The notes: generated from the sequence alone by a model not told the origin. Positions 1-6,267 are shown, counted from the stretch's first letter. The stretch is 9,297 nt of DNA from Candidatus Peregrinibacteria bacterium CG_4_10_14_0_2_um_filter_43_11 (GCA_002792495.1 PFOK01000161.1:1-9297), one strand, 5' to 3'. Program-made: numbers and translations.

Positions 1-128
1 TTTTTGGTCTGGGCTCATTCTGGAAACGGTAATCGCAAAAGCGGCAGCGATACCGCTGTCGCTTATTTCTGACCCCGTCTTTGATGATGGTTTTCTGCCC
101 GCATTTCGGGCATTTTTTTATATCCCAT
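1..128 (-). pseudogene. Partial zinc-ribbon transposase N-terminus, frame-broken, runs off left edge
   Basis: Read on the minus strand, the window edge encodes a four-cysteine zinc ribbon: CPKCGQKTIIKDG, then QRYRCRFCDYRFQNEP. This is the N-terminal DNA-binding knuckle typical of IS1/InsA-like and related transposases. The natural start would be the ATG at 126-128 (reading MGYKK), but a run of seven A residues (minus strand, 113-119) puts the CPKCG segment one base out of frame with it. Removing one A gives MGYKKCPKCGQ, exactly what such proteins look like. So either the gene is dead, translation relies on slippage at the A7 run, a non-ATG start is used, or the base is an assembly error. No in-frame ATG, GTG or TTG lies between the upstream stop and the first cysteine. 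The rest is outside the window, so the IS family is uncertain. Confidence 0.6.
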
Positions 129-130
129 TA

Positions 131-180
131 TAAAAAAGTTAGTGTTAATGGCTTCATTAAGTCACAAAACTAACTTTTTA
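131..180. repeat. AT-rich nested inverted repeat, possible IS end or terminator-like hairpin
   Basis: Outer arms TAAAAAAGTTAGTGTT (131-146) and its imperfect complement ending at 180 (AAAACTAACTTTTTA) differ by one base of indel and one substitution. Inside lies a perfect TTAATG-GCTT-CATTAA hairpin (145-160). The structure sits exactly where the IS1595-type transposase stops matching its family, and the stop codon of that fragment falls inside the right arm. It may be the terminal repeat of the element that disrupted the transposase, or an AT-rich stem that ends transcription between the two transposase remnants. I cannot choose from one copy. Confidence 0.5.
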
Positions 181-550
181 ACACCCCAAATTGTCCATTA
201 TGCCGCTTTTTCCATGCTGTTAAATGGCTGATGCCCAGGCTCCTTCCAAGTTCCGCCGCCGAGAGACTTCCTGTCGCATTAATCCAATAAATAATTGCAC
301 GGAGCCAATAAGCCAAAGGTATTTTCGATTTATAAAATATTGTTCCGTAAAGTTCCGTGAATGTTTTTCTGCAATGCTGACAACGATAGGTTTTTATACC
401 CCGTTTATCCGTATGATGTATTTCGGGACAGGTGATGACTCCACACTTGGGACAACATTTTCTATATCTTTTTATCATGTTTCTGATGATTTCTATTGCG
501 CAGCCAGGGTGAGATATTAACCTGCGCATGATTTTTTGGTAATCTTTCAT
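170..550 (-). pseudogene. Truncated IS1595-family transposase (zinc ribbon and HTH only)
   Basis: The 126-residue product starts MKDYQKIMRRL. It carries a zinc ribbon, CPKCG (about residues 34-38) and CQHCRKTF (about 57-64), then the family-typical stretch TGTIF-like 'YGTIFYKSKIPLAYWLRAI', then a helix-turn-helix, SAAELGRSLGISHLTAWKK (about 97-115). IS1595 transposases are normally about 280-330 residues, with a DDE/DDN-type nuclease domain after this point. Here similarity ends just after the HTH with an unrelated tail (GQFGVLKS) and a TAG stop in an inverted repeat, so the whole catalytic domain is missing. It cannot transpose itself, although a DNA-binding remnant could still be made. The ATG at 548-550 has no Shine-Dalgarno sequence and sits 1 base from a hairpin arm. 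Confidence 0.82.
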
Positions 551-551
551 A

Positions 552-603
552 GGGAATGTGGTTAGATGATAAGGTTTTTCACCTCTATCTTATTACATTC
601 CCC
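552..603. repeat. Outer end of the IS1595-type element with inverted repeat next to the transposase start
   Basis: GGGAATGT (552-559) and its exact complement ACATTCCC (595-602), with an inner ATAAG/CTTAT pair (569-573 and 589-593), form an imperfect hairpin. It lies between the transposase start codon (548-550) and the likely outer tip of the element near 603-604, reading GGGGAATGTAATAAGATAG on the minus strand. A terminus beginning with Gs fits IS1595-type ends. The matching opposite end is not seen, as expected for a truncated copy. The exact boundary is inferred. Confidence 0.45.
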
Positions 604-661
604 AACTTCAAGTTAAATATAACCAATTACGGTAACATTTTTTATGGGAGATAACGTGGGC

Positions 662-690
662 TTGTTTTTTAAATCCAAAAGTGATATAAT
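662..690 (+). promoter_or_regulatory. Sigma70-type promoter with extended -10 for the large surface protein
   Basis: TTGTTT (662-667), a 17-base spacer, then TATAAT (685-690) preceded by TGA, giving an extended -10 (TGnTATAAT). The predicted start of transcription is near 697, leaving a leader of about 29 bases before the ATG at 726. The 550-725 interval otherwise contains only the IS end and AT-rich DNA with no gene I can support. Confidence 0.75.
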
Positions 691-714
691 ATTGAGATTT
701 AAAAAAACCTCAAT
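691..714. promoter_or_regulatory. Imperfect palindrome at the predicted transcription start, possible operator
   Basis: ATTGAGATTT (691-700), loop AAAA, AAACCTCAAT (705-714): 10-bp arms with one mismatch, immediately after the -10 box. Because transcription should begin near 697, the left arm would be only partly transcribed. A DNA-level operator therefore fits better than an RNA hairpin, though a start a few bases earlier would allow a 5'-end stem. Confidence 0.4.
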
Positions 715-725
715 AACAAAAAAAT

Positions 726-3700
726 ATGCAAACATTACTAAAATATTTTAATGATTCGAGTAAACGTCGATCACGTTATATTGGCTATACGATCGCCTTG
801 CTCTTGGTTACTGTCTCTACGGTGAGCTTTCTGGCTATCCACTACAATGATACCTCTAGCGCCTCCAGGCCCACCGTTGAATTGAGTGTGACGGGTAACT
901 TAACCGTAGGAAATTCCGGCATGTTGAACATTGTTATCAACGGCAGCGATGAAGGAACCGGACTTTTGGGGGCGGAAACACACATTCTTTACAACACAAA
1001 TCTAATCAAGGTAAAACAGCTCAATTACATGCCTTGTGTTTTTGATACTTGTGTGGACACTTCCACTGTCGGCGTTATCAAGTTGATCTCGGCTTCCGGC
1101 GTGTCTGAGAAGGGAGGTAAAACCGTATCGACGACACGGACTTTTGCGACTGCAAATATTGAATTTGTCGGAACAGGAAGCGCTCCTTTTTCCTTTGAGA
1201 AATGTCAAGTCATCAGCTCCAAAGAAATTGCTGAAACACGACCCTGTACAGGGACCACGGCTGTTATCGCGGAAGAACCCGATATAGAAGAACCCGAGAA
1301 GGATGTATTTGCTATTTGTGGCAACGGTGTTGCTGAACCGACGGAAGATTGCGATGATGGAAACAAAGTGAGTGGGGATGGATGTTCTTCCTTATGTCAT
1401 CTTGAACTCCCTGCACAATCCGTATGTGGAAATGGAAAGATAGAAACAGGGGAAGACTGTGACGATGGAAATGCCAGTAATGGAGACGGTTGTTCTTCTG
1501 TTTGTAAGTCAGAAACCACAACTCCGAAAGTGACTCCCGTTTGCGGAAACGGAAAAGTGGAAACAGGCGAACGCTGTGATGACGGAAACACTATAAATAA
1601 CGATGGATGCTCCTCAATCTGCCGACTGGAAGCGGTAGAAGTCCCTGTCTGTGGCAATCGTATTACAGAAGGAAGCGAGCGGTGTGATGATGGAAATACC
1701 CGAAATGGAGACGGATGTTCCGCGCAATGTTTGCTGGAGGCTCCTCCGAAGCACTTGGATTCCGTTGTTTTGAACAAATGCAGCACCTGTTCCACCACAA
1801 TGCAGGTGGGTACCACCATGCCGGTTAATGCCTGGGCGCTTTATAATGTAAATACCTCAGAGTACAAACGAGAAAATATTACCAATACCGCTACTTACGC
1901 CACTTTCAATCGTTCCGTGGCCAGTGTTAATAGAGGCTATATTACTGCCAATGCTCCGGGAACGACCACTGTTACCGCCGCTTATACGGAAAATGGTGTT
2001 AGCAGACGTGGGGGATTGCAGATTACGGTTATTTCCGAACCCCCCATTAAAGAAACACAAGAACCATTGTTCAGTTTCAAGTCAGTTAATCTCACCCCTT
2101 GTAATGATTGTTCCGTCCCCCTTCCTGTCGGTAATACATTAACACTTAGTGCAAAAGCATCGATTGAGATTCTGAAAACCCATGAGATGGGCGAAAGAGA
2201 TGTGACAACAGTGGCGGATTATTCTAGTTCAGATGTAAATGTTGCTACCGTAGAAAATGGTACCGTAACCGCAAAATCAGCCGGTACAGCAGTGATTAGC
2301 GTTTCTTACACTCTTCTTGATGTCACAAAAACCAATACCATTACAGTTACTGTTCCTCCGGAAGGCGGTACAACCGTCCCCGATGGGGATTCGGCTATTT
2401 GTGGCAACAATGTTGTAGAAGCACCTGAACAATGTGATGATGGAAATACAGTGGATGGTGATGGATGTTCCTCTGTTTGTGAATTAGAGGCTTCAGAAGC
2501 AACTCCACCGATAGAAACGCCGAATACCACAGATGCTCCAGAAGGAGGATCCAGTTATCAGGAATTGCATCCGGCCGCCTCTGCCGAAGTTAAAAAAGCC
2601 GCGGAAGAAAAAGCGGGACAGGAAGCCGCAACAGTTATTGAACAAAAAGCGCCTATCAAGAAAACAGTGATCACTGTTGAAACCCCCTTCGATGTCGCCG
2701 ACGTTAAAACACGATTGGATGTTTGCCGTGAAAACTATCTGTCACAGGGCATGACGGTTGATTTTGACAGCTCCAATGCGGATAGCGACGGAGACGGACT
2801 TTCCAATCGTACCGAATGTTATTTGAATACAAACCCCTTAAAGGCCGATACCGATGGTGACGCGTGTTTTGACGGGGATGAAATCAATCAGCTCAATACC
2901 GACCCTAATGACGGCAAAGATAACGATTGTTTCACTCACGAAGTCGCTCAAACGGAAGCGCAAGGAGGAGGAACCGATACGGTTATAAAAGCCGTTGAAG
3001 AAAAAGTATTGATCACCGATCCTCAGCCAGGATGGACGGTTCGTAATTTGGAAGTCGCCGGTATTGTTCCGGAACGTACGGATTTTGTGACTGCCGTTCT
3101 TTTCTCTCCCGAATCAAAAGTGGTTCAACAATTGCTTGCCGATGTTGAAATTATCACCAAAGAGCCTACCGTGAAGGCGGACGAACAGCTGGATTCTGTT
3201 TTGGCTTCCCTCAAACATTTAAACGAAGTCTCTATTCCTGCGGCTGACGCTTTCTTGAACGATTATAGTGGTGAATACGATTATGATAATTTGCAAACCA
3301 CCGTTGCCGGTCTCAAAAAATACACAGCCACACTCATGGAACAGGCCGCTAACCTAAAAGAAGACGGTGTTGTGGAAGTCGGTGACGACTTTACGTTAGG
3401 AATGGAACAGCTCAATCTTTTGAAAAAAGACCAGATGACCCTGGGAACGGCCGGTGATCTTCCGGAGATGGATTTGAGTGGCAATATAGCCAAAAAATTC
3501 GCCATTGTGAGTGACCGGACTGTTGAAAGCAATAAAGTTTATGACTTGGTCTCTATCGCCACCATGAGTGACGGATCCACACTTTCTTCTTCTCCTATTC
3601 GCTTCGCGGTGGACGACTCGATGAACGTACGCGAACCCAAACCACGTTCTATTAGCAATATTCCGATTGAAGGCGATATGAGTGCCTTTAATAATTTATG

Positions 3701-4415
3701 GATCGGTGGCGTAAGAGCCGACAGCTTGAAAGATGGTGTCGAAATTGAAATCGGCGACCTTCAGCCTACCGTTTCCGGAGACAGTGAATTCGGATCCCAG
3801 GTATTTGCGGTGTGGAATAGTGTGGTTCTTGCTTCTTCGGTTATTTCCGACAGTGAGGAAGGCGCATTCTCTATTCAGGCTCCTAAAAATCTGGAAACCG
3901 ATATCGGTCATAAAGTGACGCTTTACGCCGTAAAAGTGGATGGAAGCAAAACCGCCCGTTCTGAAAGCGTGAATGTGTTCTTCCGTATCAAGACCAAATC
4001 ATTTCCTTTCCATTGGGTAATCGTTGGTGTGCTGGCTTTGCTTGCCCTGCTCACCGCGCTCGTACGATTCCGCAAACGTTTACACAAACAAAAAGGAGGC
4101 ATGTCGCTTGATGAAATAAAAGAAACTTACACGGAGGAAGAACACCCTTGCTGCAACGCCAATGTTGCCGAGGAATTAGACGAAAATGGCTGGGAGAAAA
4201 CAGATGAAGTCATCGATGAAGAACCGGTCGAAATCGTTCCCGAATCGCATGAAGCCGTGCAAGAAGCCGCGGAAGTGTTTGAAGGGGAATCCGAGGAAAT
4301 TGCCACTGAAGACCCTGAAATGGACATTCCGGACGATGAAGTAAGGCGAATGGACGAAGAAGTGATCTCCGCGGAAGAAGCCGCGGAAGTATTTGAAAAA
4401 GAGGACGACAGGTAG
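726..4415 (+). CDS. Large bitopic surface protein: cohesin-like, DUF4215 repeats, Big_2-like, calcium loops, acidic tail
   Basis: A 1229-residue predicted envelope protein. A basic N-terminus and hydrophobic helix (about 17-38) could be a signal anchor or uncleaved signal peptide. Residues about 51-162 resemble a cohesin-type beta-sandwich (GAETHILYNTNLIKV core). Four DUF4215/Myxococcus cysteine repeats start at Cys198, 234, 273 and 309, and a fifth at Cys559. All keep Cys spacing 11-11-4 and the CDDGN core. Two Big_2-like Ig domains (about 343-436 and 451-544) each carry a CxxC (352/355 and 459/462). An Ala/Glu/Lys-rich linker follows (about 615-645). Two 12-residue calcium loops (686-697, DSDGDG; 708-719, DTDGDA) resemble thrombospondin-3/dockerin loops. 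A beta-rich region and a second membrane helix (about 1095-1113) come next, stopped by RFRKRLHKQK. The last about 105 residues are strongly acidic and probably cytoplasmic. The ATG at 726 is 29 bases after the predicted transcription start and lacks a Shine-Dalgarno site. A strong terminator ends the gene, so it looks monocistronic. The function (adhesion, scaffold or cell contact) is inferred from domains only. Confidence 0.9.
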   Translation: MQTLLKYFNDSSKRRSRYIGYTIALLLVTVSTVSFLAIHYNDTSSASRPTVELSVTGNLTVGNSGMLNIVINGSDEGTGLLGAETHILYNTNLIKVKQLNYMPCVFDTCVDTSTVGVIKLISASGVSEKGGKTVSTTRTFATANIEFVGTGSAPFSFEKCQVISSKEIAETRPCTGTTAVIAEEPDIEEPEKDVFAICGNGVAEPTEDCDDGNKVSGDGCSSLCHLELPAQSVCGNGKIETGEDCDDGNASNGDGCSSVCKSETTTPKVTPVCGNGKVETGERCDDGNTINNDGCSSICRLEAVEVPVCGNRITEGSERCDDGNTRNGDGCSAQCLLEAPPKHLDSVVLNKCSTCSTTMQVGTTMPVNAWALYNVNTSEYKRENITNTATYATFNRSVASVNRGYITANAPGTTTVTAAYTENGVSRRGGLQITVISEPPIKETQEPLFSFKSVNLTPCNDCSVPLPVGNTLTLSAKASIEILKTHEMGERDVTTVADYSSSDVNVATVENGTVTAKSAGTAVISVSYTLLDVTKTNTITVTVPPEGGTTVPDGDSAICGNNVVEAPEQCDDGNTVDGDGCSSVCELEASEATPPIETPNTTDAPEGGSSYQELHPAASAEVKKAAEEKAGQEAATVIEQKAPIKKTVITVETPFDVADVKTRLDVCRENYLSQGMTVDFDSSNADSDGDGLSNRTECYLNTNPLKADTDGDACFDGDEINQLNTDPNDGKDNDCFTHEVAQTEAQGGGTDTVIKAVEEKVLITDPQPGWTVRNLEVAGIVPERTDFVTAVLFSPESKVVQQLLADVEIITKEPTVKADEQLDSVLASLKHLNEVSIPAADAFLNDYSGEYDYDNLQTTVAGLKKYTATLMEQAANLKEDGVVEVGDDFTLGMEQLNLLKKDQMTLGTAGDLPEMDLSGNIAKKFAIVSDRTVESNKVYDLVSIATMSDGSTLSSSPIRFAVDDSMNVREPKPRSISNIPIEGDMSAFNNLWIGGVRADSLKDGVEIEIGDLQPTVSGDSEFGSQVFAVWNSVVLASSVISDSEEGAFSIQAPKNLETDIGHKVTLYAVKVDGSKTARSESVNVFFRIKTKSFPFHWVIVGVLALLALLTALVRFRKRLHKQKGGMSLDEIKETYTEEEHPCCNANVAEELDENGWEKTDEVIDEEPVEIVPESHEAVQEAAEVFEGESEEIATEDPEMDIPDDEVRRMDEEVISAEEAAEVFEKEDDR

Positions 4416-4437
4416 ATTTTGTTGTAATAAAGTTGCC

Positions 4438-4472
4438 AAAAACCCCAAGTCAATTATTGACTTGGGGTTTTT
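4438..4472. terminator. Perfect bidirectional rho-independent terminator
   Basis: AAAAACCCCAAGTCAA (4438-4453), loop TTA, TTGACTTGGGGTTTTT (4457-4472): a 16-bp perfect stem with a T tract on the plus strand and, read the other way, on the minus strand. It begins 23 bases after the TAG of the large protein and isolates it from the downstream gene. Confidence 0.93.
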
Positions 4473-4500
4473 CTATTATTTTTGAATCCATTGAACATCA

Positions 4501-4623
4501 GTGCTACAGTACGCAGTGCACAGTAGTTAATTGTTAGTAGTTAGTAGTTAGTAGTTAATAGTTAGTAGTTAATTGTTAATTCTCTGTAGCACTGTAGCAC
4601 TGTAGCACTGCGTACCGTAGCAC
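4501..4623. repeat. 19-bp inverted repeat enclosing heptamer and octamer tandem arrays
   Basis: Left arm GTGCTACAGTACGCAGTGC (4501-4519) and right arm GCACTGCGTACCGTAGCAC (4605-4623) are complementary except for one position. Between them are eight consecutive 7-base units from 4526 to 4581 (consensus GTTARTW) and three 8-base units TGTAGCAC at 4585-4608, the last overlapping the right arm. No reading frame or hallmark of a coding element is present. The structure could be a short non-autonomous mobile element, a simple-repeat array like cyanobacterial STRR heptamers, or a 5' regulatory structure for the methylthiotransferase gene, whose ATG lies 16 bases after it. The repeats are directly visible; their role is unknown. 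Confidence 0.85.
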
Positions 4624-4639
4624 CTTGAAACTGTAAAAT

Positions 4640-5878
4640 ATGAAAATCGCCCTCAAAATGACCGGCTGTCGGAATAACCGTTATGAATTGGATCGAATCT
4701 GTTCGTGGGCCATTCAAAACAAAGTGGCTGTCGTTGCCGAAGAGGAAGCGGATTTTTGTATTATTAACACGTGTACGGTGACGCATGCGGCAGATAGGAA
4801 ATCACGGCAAATGGTACGACGAACGAAAAATAATAATCAACCACTGAAGACGATTGTATTCGGTTGTGCCGCGCGTATGCGAAAAGAAGTGTTTGAACAA
4901 ATCGGGGAAGTGGATGTGCTTTTGCCTGATATGGAAGCGGTGATTGCTTTTTTGGAGCAGGAATTGGTGAATGAATGTGATGCGCCATCCCACAAATCTT
5001 CCAAATCCCACAAGTTAAGGTCCCGGGCGCTAACCCAAATTCAAGACGGCTGTGATAATTTTTGTACGTTCTGCATCACCGTTCAGTCACGCGGACACTC
5101 CAAAAACCGGCCAGTGAATGAGATTGTGGAAGAAATTCAGGCGCACGAGAGAAACGGATACAACGAAGTGGTGCTGACGGGGATTAATATTGGCGCATAC
5201 GGGGCTATAAAAACGACGGATTATGAAAATTCGGCTCTGGCCCAACTGCTCGAGATGATTTTGGAAAAAACGACTATAACGCGTATTCGCCTGAGCTCGA
5301 TGGGACCACAATATTTTAATGAACGACTGTATGAAATACTTAAAAATCCACGGATTTGCCGTTACATTCACTTGTCGATTCAATCGGGTTCAACGAGTGT
5401 GCTTGAAAGGATGAGACGCCAATATACGGCAGATGATGTAGAAATTGTGATAAAACGATTCAAAAAAGAAATTCCGGGTATCGCGATCACGGCCGATGTG
5501 ATTGTCGGATTCCCGGGGGAAACGGAAGAAGAGTTCGCCGAAACCATGCATTTTATGGAATGTAATCCGCTCGCCAAAATGCACGTGTTCCCCTACTCCG
5601 CCCGCGAAGGCACAGTCGCGGCAACCATGAAACAGGTGTCGGATGACGAGAAGAAAAAGCGCGCGAAAAAACTTCAGGCGTTGGCGGATAAACAACAATG
5701 CGATTTTATTCAAAGTCAGATCGGAAAAACCGCTTCGACATTGTGGAGAAAAAAAATCAGACCCGAATTTTATGAAGGACTGACGGATAATTACATTCGC
5801 GTTTGTAAAAAAGGCGATGCCACCTTGATCCGTTCGATTTCGGAAGAAGTATTGGATGAGACAATGCTTATCTTTTAG
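4640..5878 (+). CDS. MtaB/MiaB-family radical-SAM tRNA methylthiotransferase
   Basis: This 412-residue enzyme is predicted to add a methylthio group to a modified adenosine at tRNA position 37, using two [4Fe-4S] clusters and S-adenosylmethionine. The N-terminal MTTase domain has its three cluster cysteines: Cys10 (GCRNNRYE, matching the GCKxNxYE of MtaB), Cys45 (NTCTVT) and Cys76 (FGCAAR). The radical-SAM motif is C138-DNF-C142-TF-C145. Downstream are LTGINIGAYG (179-188), HLSIQSGS (244-251) and VIVGFPGETEEEF (287-299). A short TRAM-like tRNA-binding region follows from about 358. The GCxxNxYE form favours the MtaB (t6A to ms2t6A) branch over MiaB. After the third radical-SAM cysteine it reads ITVQSRGHSKNRP instead of the usual I(I/V)PxxRG form, so a proline is lost. 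The length is slightly short for the family. The start has no Shine-Dalgarno site. A weak promoter candidate is TTGAAT (4482-4487), 17 bases, TACAGT (4505-4510), overlapping the left arm of the repeat structure. The Fe-S carrier gene lies convergent 29 bases downstream. Confidence 0.92.
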   Translation: MKIALKMTGCRNNRYELDRICSWAIQNKVAVVAEEEADFCIINTCTVTHAADRKSRQMVRRTKNNNQPLKTIVFGCAARMRKEVFEQIGEVDVLLPDMEAVIAFLEQELVNECDAPSHKSSKSHKLRSRALTQIQDGCDNFCTFCITVQSRGHSKNRPVNEIVEEIQAHERNGYNEVVLTGINIGAYGAIKTTDYENSALAQLLEMILEKTTITRIRLSSMGPQYFNERLYEILKNPRICRYIHLSIQSGSTSVLERMRRQYTADDVEIVIKRFKKEIPGIAITADVIVGFPGETEEEFAETMHFMECNPLAKMHVFPYSAREGTVAATMKQVSDDEKKKRAKKLQALADKQQCDFIQSQIGKTASTLWRKKIRPEFYEGLTDNYIRVCKKGDATLIRSISEEVLDETMLIF

Positions 5879-5907
5879 ATTTATATAAAAAATACGACCT
5901 GCCGCGA

Positions 5908-6189
5908 CTAAACAATGACCACTTTGATTTTTGAATCGACTTTTTTTTGCAGCGTTTCTTCGATGAACGGAAGTGTGATGGATTCGGAGATTGGGCAATG
6001 ACCGCACGCGCCGTAATAACGGATCAGAACGTCAGTTCCTTCGATATCCATGATCTCCATTCCCCCACCATGCATTTCGAGCTGAGGATACACTTCATCG
6101 CTCAAAGCGTTATGCACGGCCTCGACCTGATCATCGATGGAAAGTTTGAGGAAATCGGTTTTTTTATTCGTTGTTTTTTTCCCGGCCAT
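5908..6189 (-). CDS. NifU C-terminal-domain (Nfu-type) Fe-S cluster scaffold/carrier
   Basis: A 93-residue single-domain protein. The family holds or transfers a [4Fe-4S] cluster bound between two subunits through a CxxC motif. Here that motif is C62-GH-C65 in YGACGHCPISESITLPFIEETL, which matches the Nfu signature GACxxCxxSxxTLxxGIExxL, with the common TLK/G positions changed to TLP/F. Upstream MHGGGMEI (39-46) matches the family's HGGxxE/D strand. A short basic N-terminal tail (MAGKKTTNKK) precedes the domain. It lacks the A-type N-terminal domain of E. coli NfuA, so it is the minimal form. The ATG is the only reasonable start and has no Shine-Dalgarno site. It is convergent with the methylthiotransferase, a likely client, and divergent from the 682-residue gene. 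I could not identify its own promoter in the 127-base intergenic region. Confidence 0.92.
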   Translation of the reverse strand: MAGKKTTNKKTDFLKLSIDDQVEAVHNALSDEVYPQLEMHGGGMEIMDIEGTDVLIRYYGACGHCPISESITLPFIEETLQKKVDSKIKVVIV

Positions 6190-6267
6190 AAAAAAGTGAT
6201 TTTAAGAATACAAAAACTCTGTGTATTTATTTTATAACTAAAATGGAATGTTTTCTGGGTTTGTAGA

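Noticed and set aside
103..119. Terminator-like stem TGCCCG-CATTT-CGGGCA followed by T7 on the plus strand
   Set aside because: It coincides with codons for the zinc knuckle CPKCGQ on the minus strand, which are naturally self-complementary (TGCCCG...CGGGCA), and no plus-strand gene ends upstream inside the window. The terminator resemblance is probably a coding by-product.
224..520. 98-residue plus-strand frame inside the transposase fragment
   Set aside because: It is the reverse reading of the IS1595-type zinc ribbon and HTH, with no motif of its own.
4501..4623. CRISPR-like array
   Set aside because: The 7- and 8-base units are directly tandem with no unique spacers, and no cas gene is nearby.
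5879..5907. Terminator between the convergent methylthiotransferase and Nfu genes
   Set aside because: Only a short imperfect GC-rich stretch (GACCTGCCGCGAC) next to A/T-rich DNA is seen. I could not build a convincing stem with a T tract.
5390..6007. 205-residue minus-strand reading frame
   Set aside because: It lies antisense to the 3' part of the methylthiotransferase and overlaps the Nfu gene in another frame. It has no recognisable domain and a composition typical of a shadow frame.
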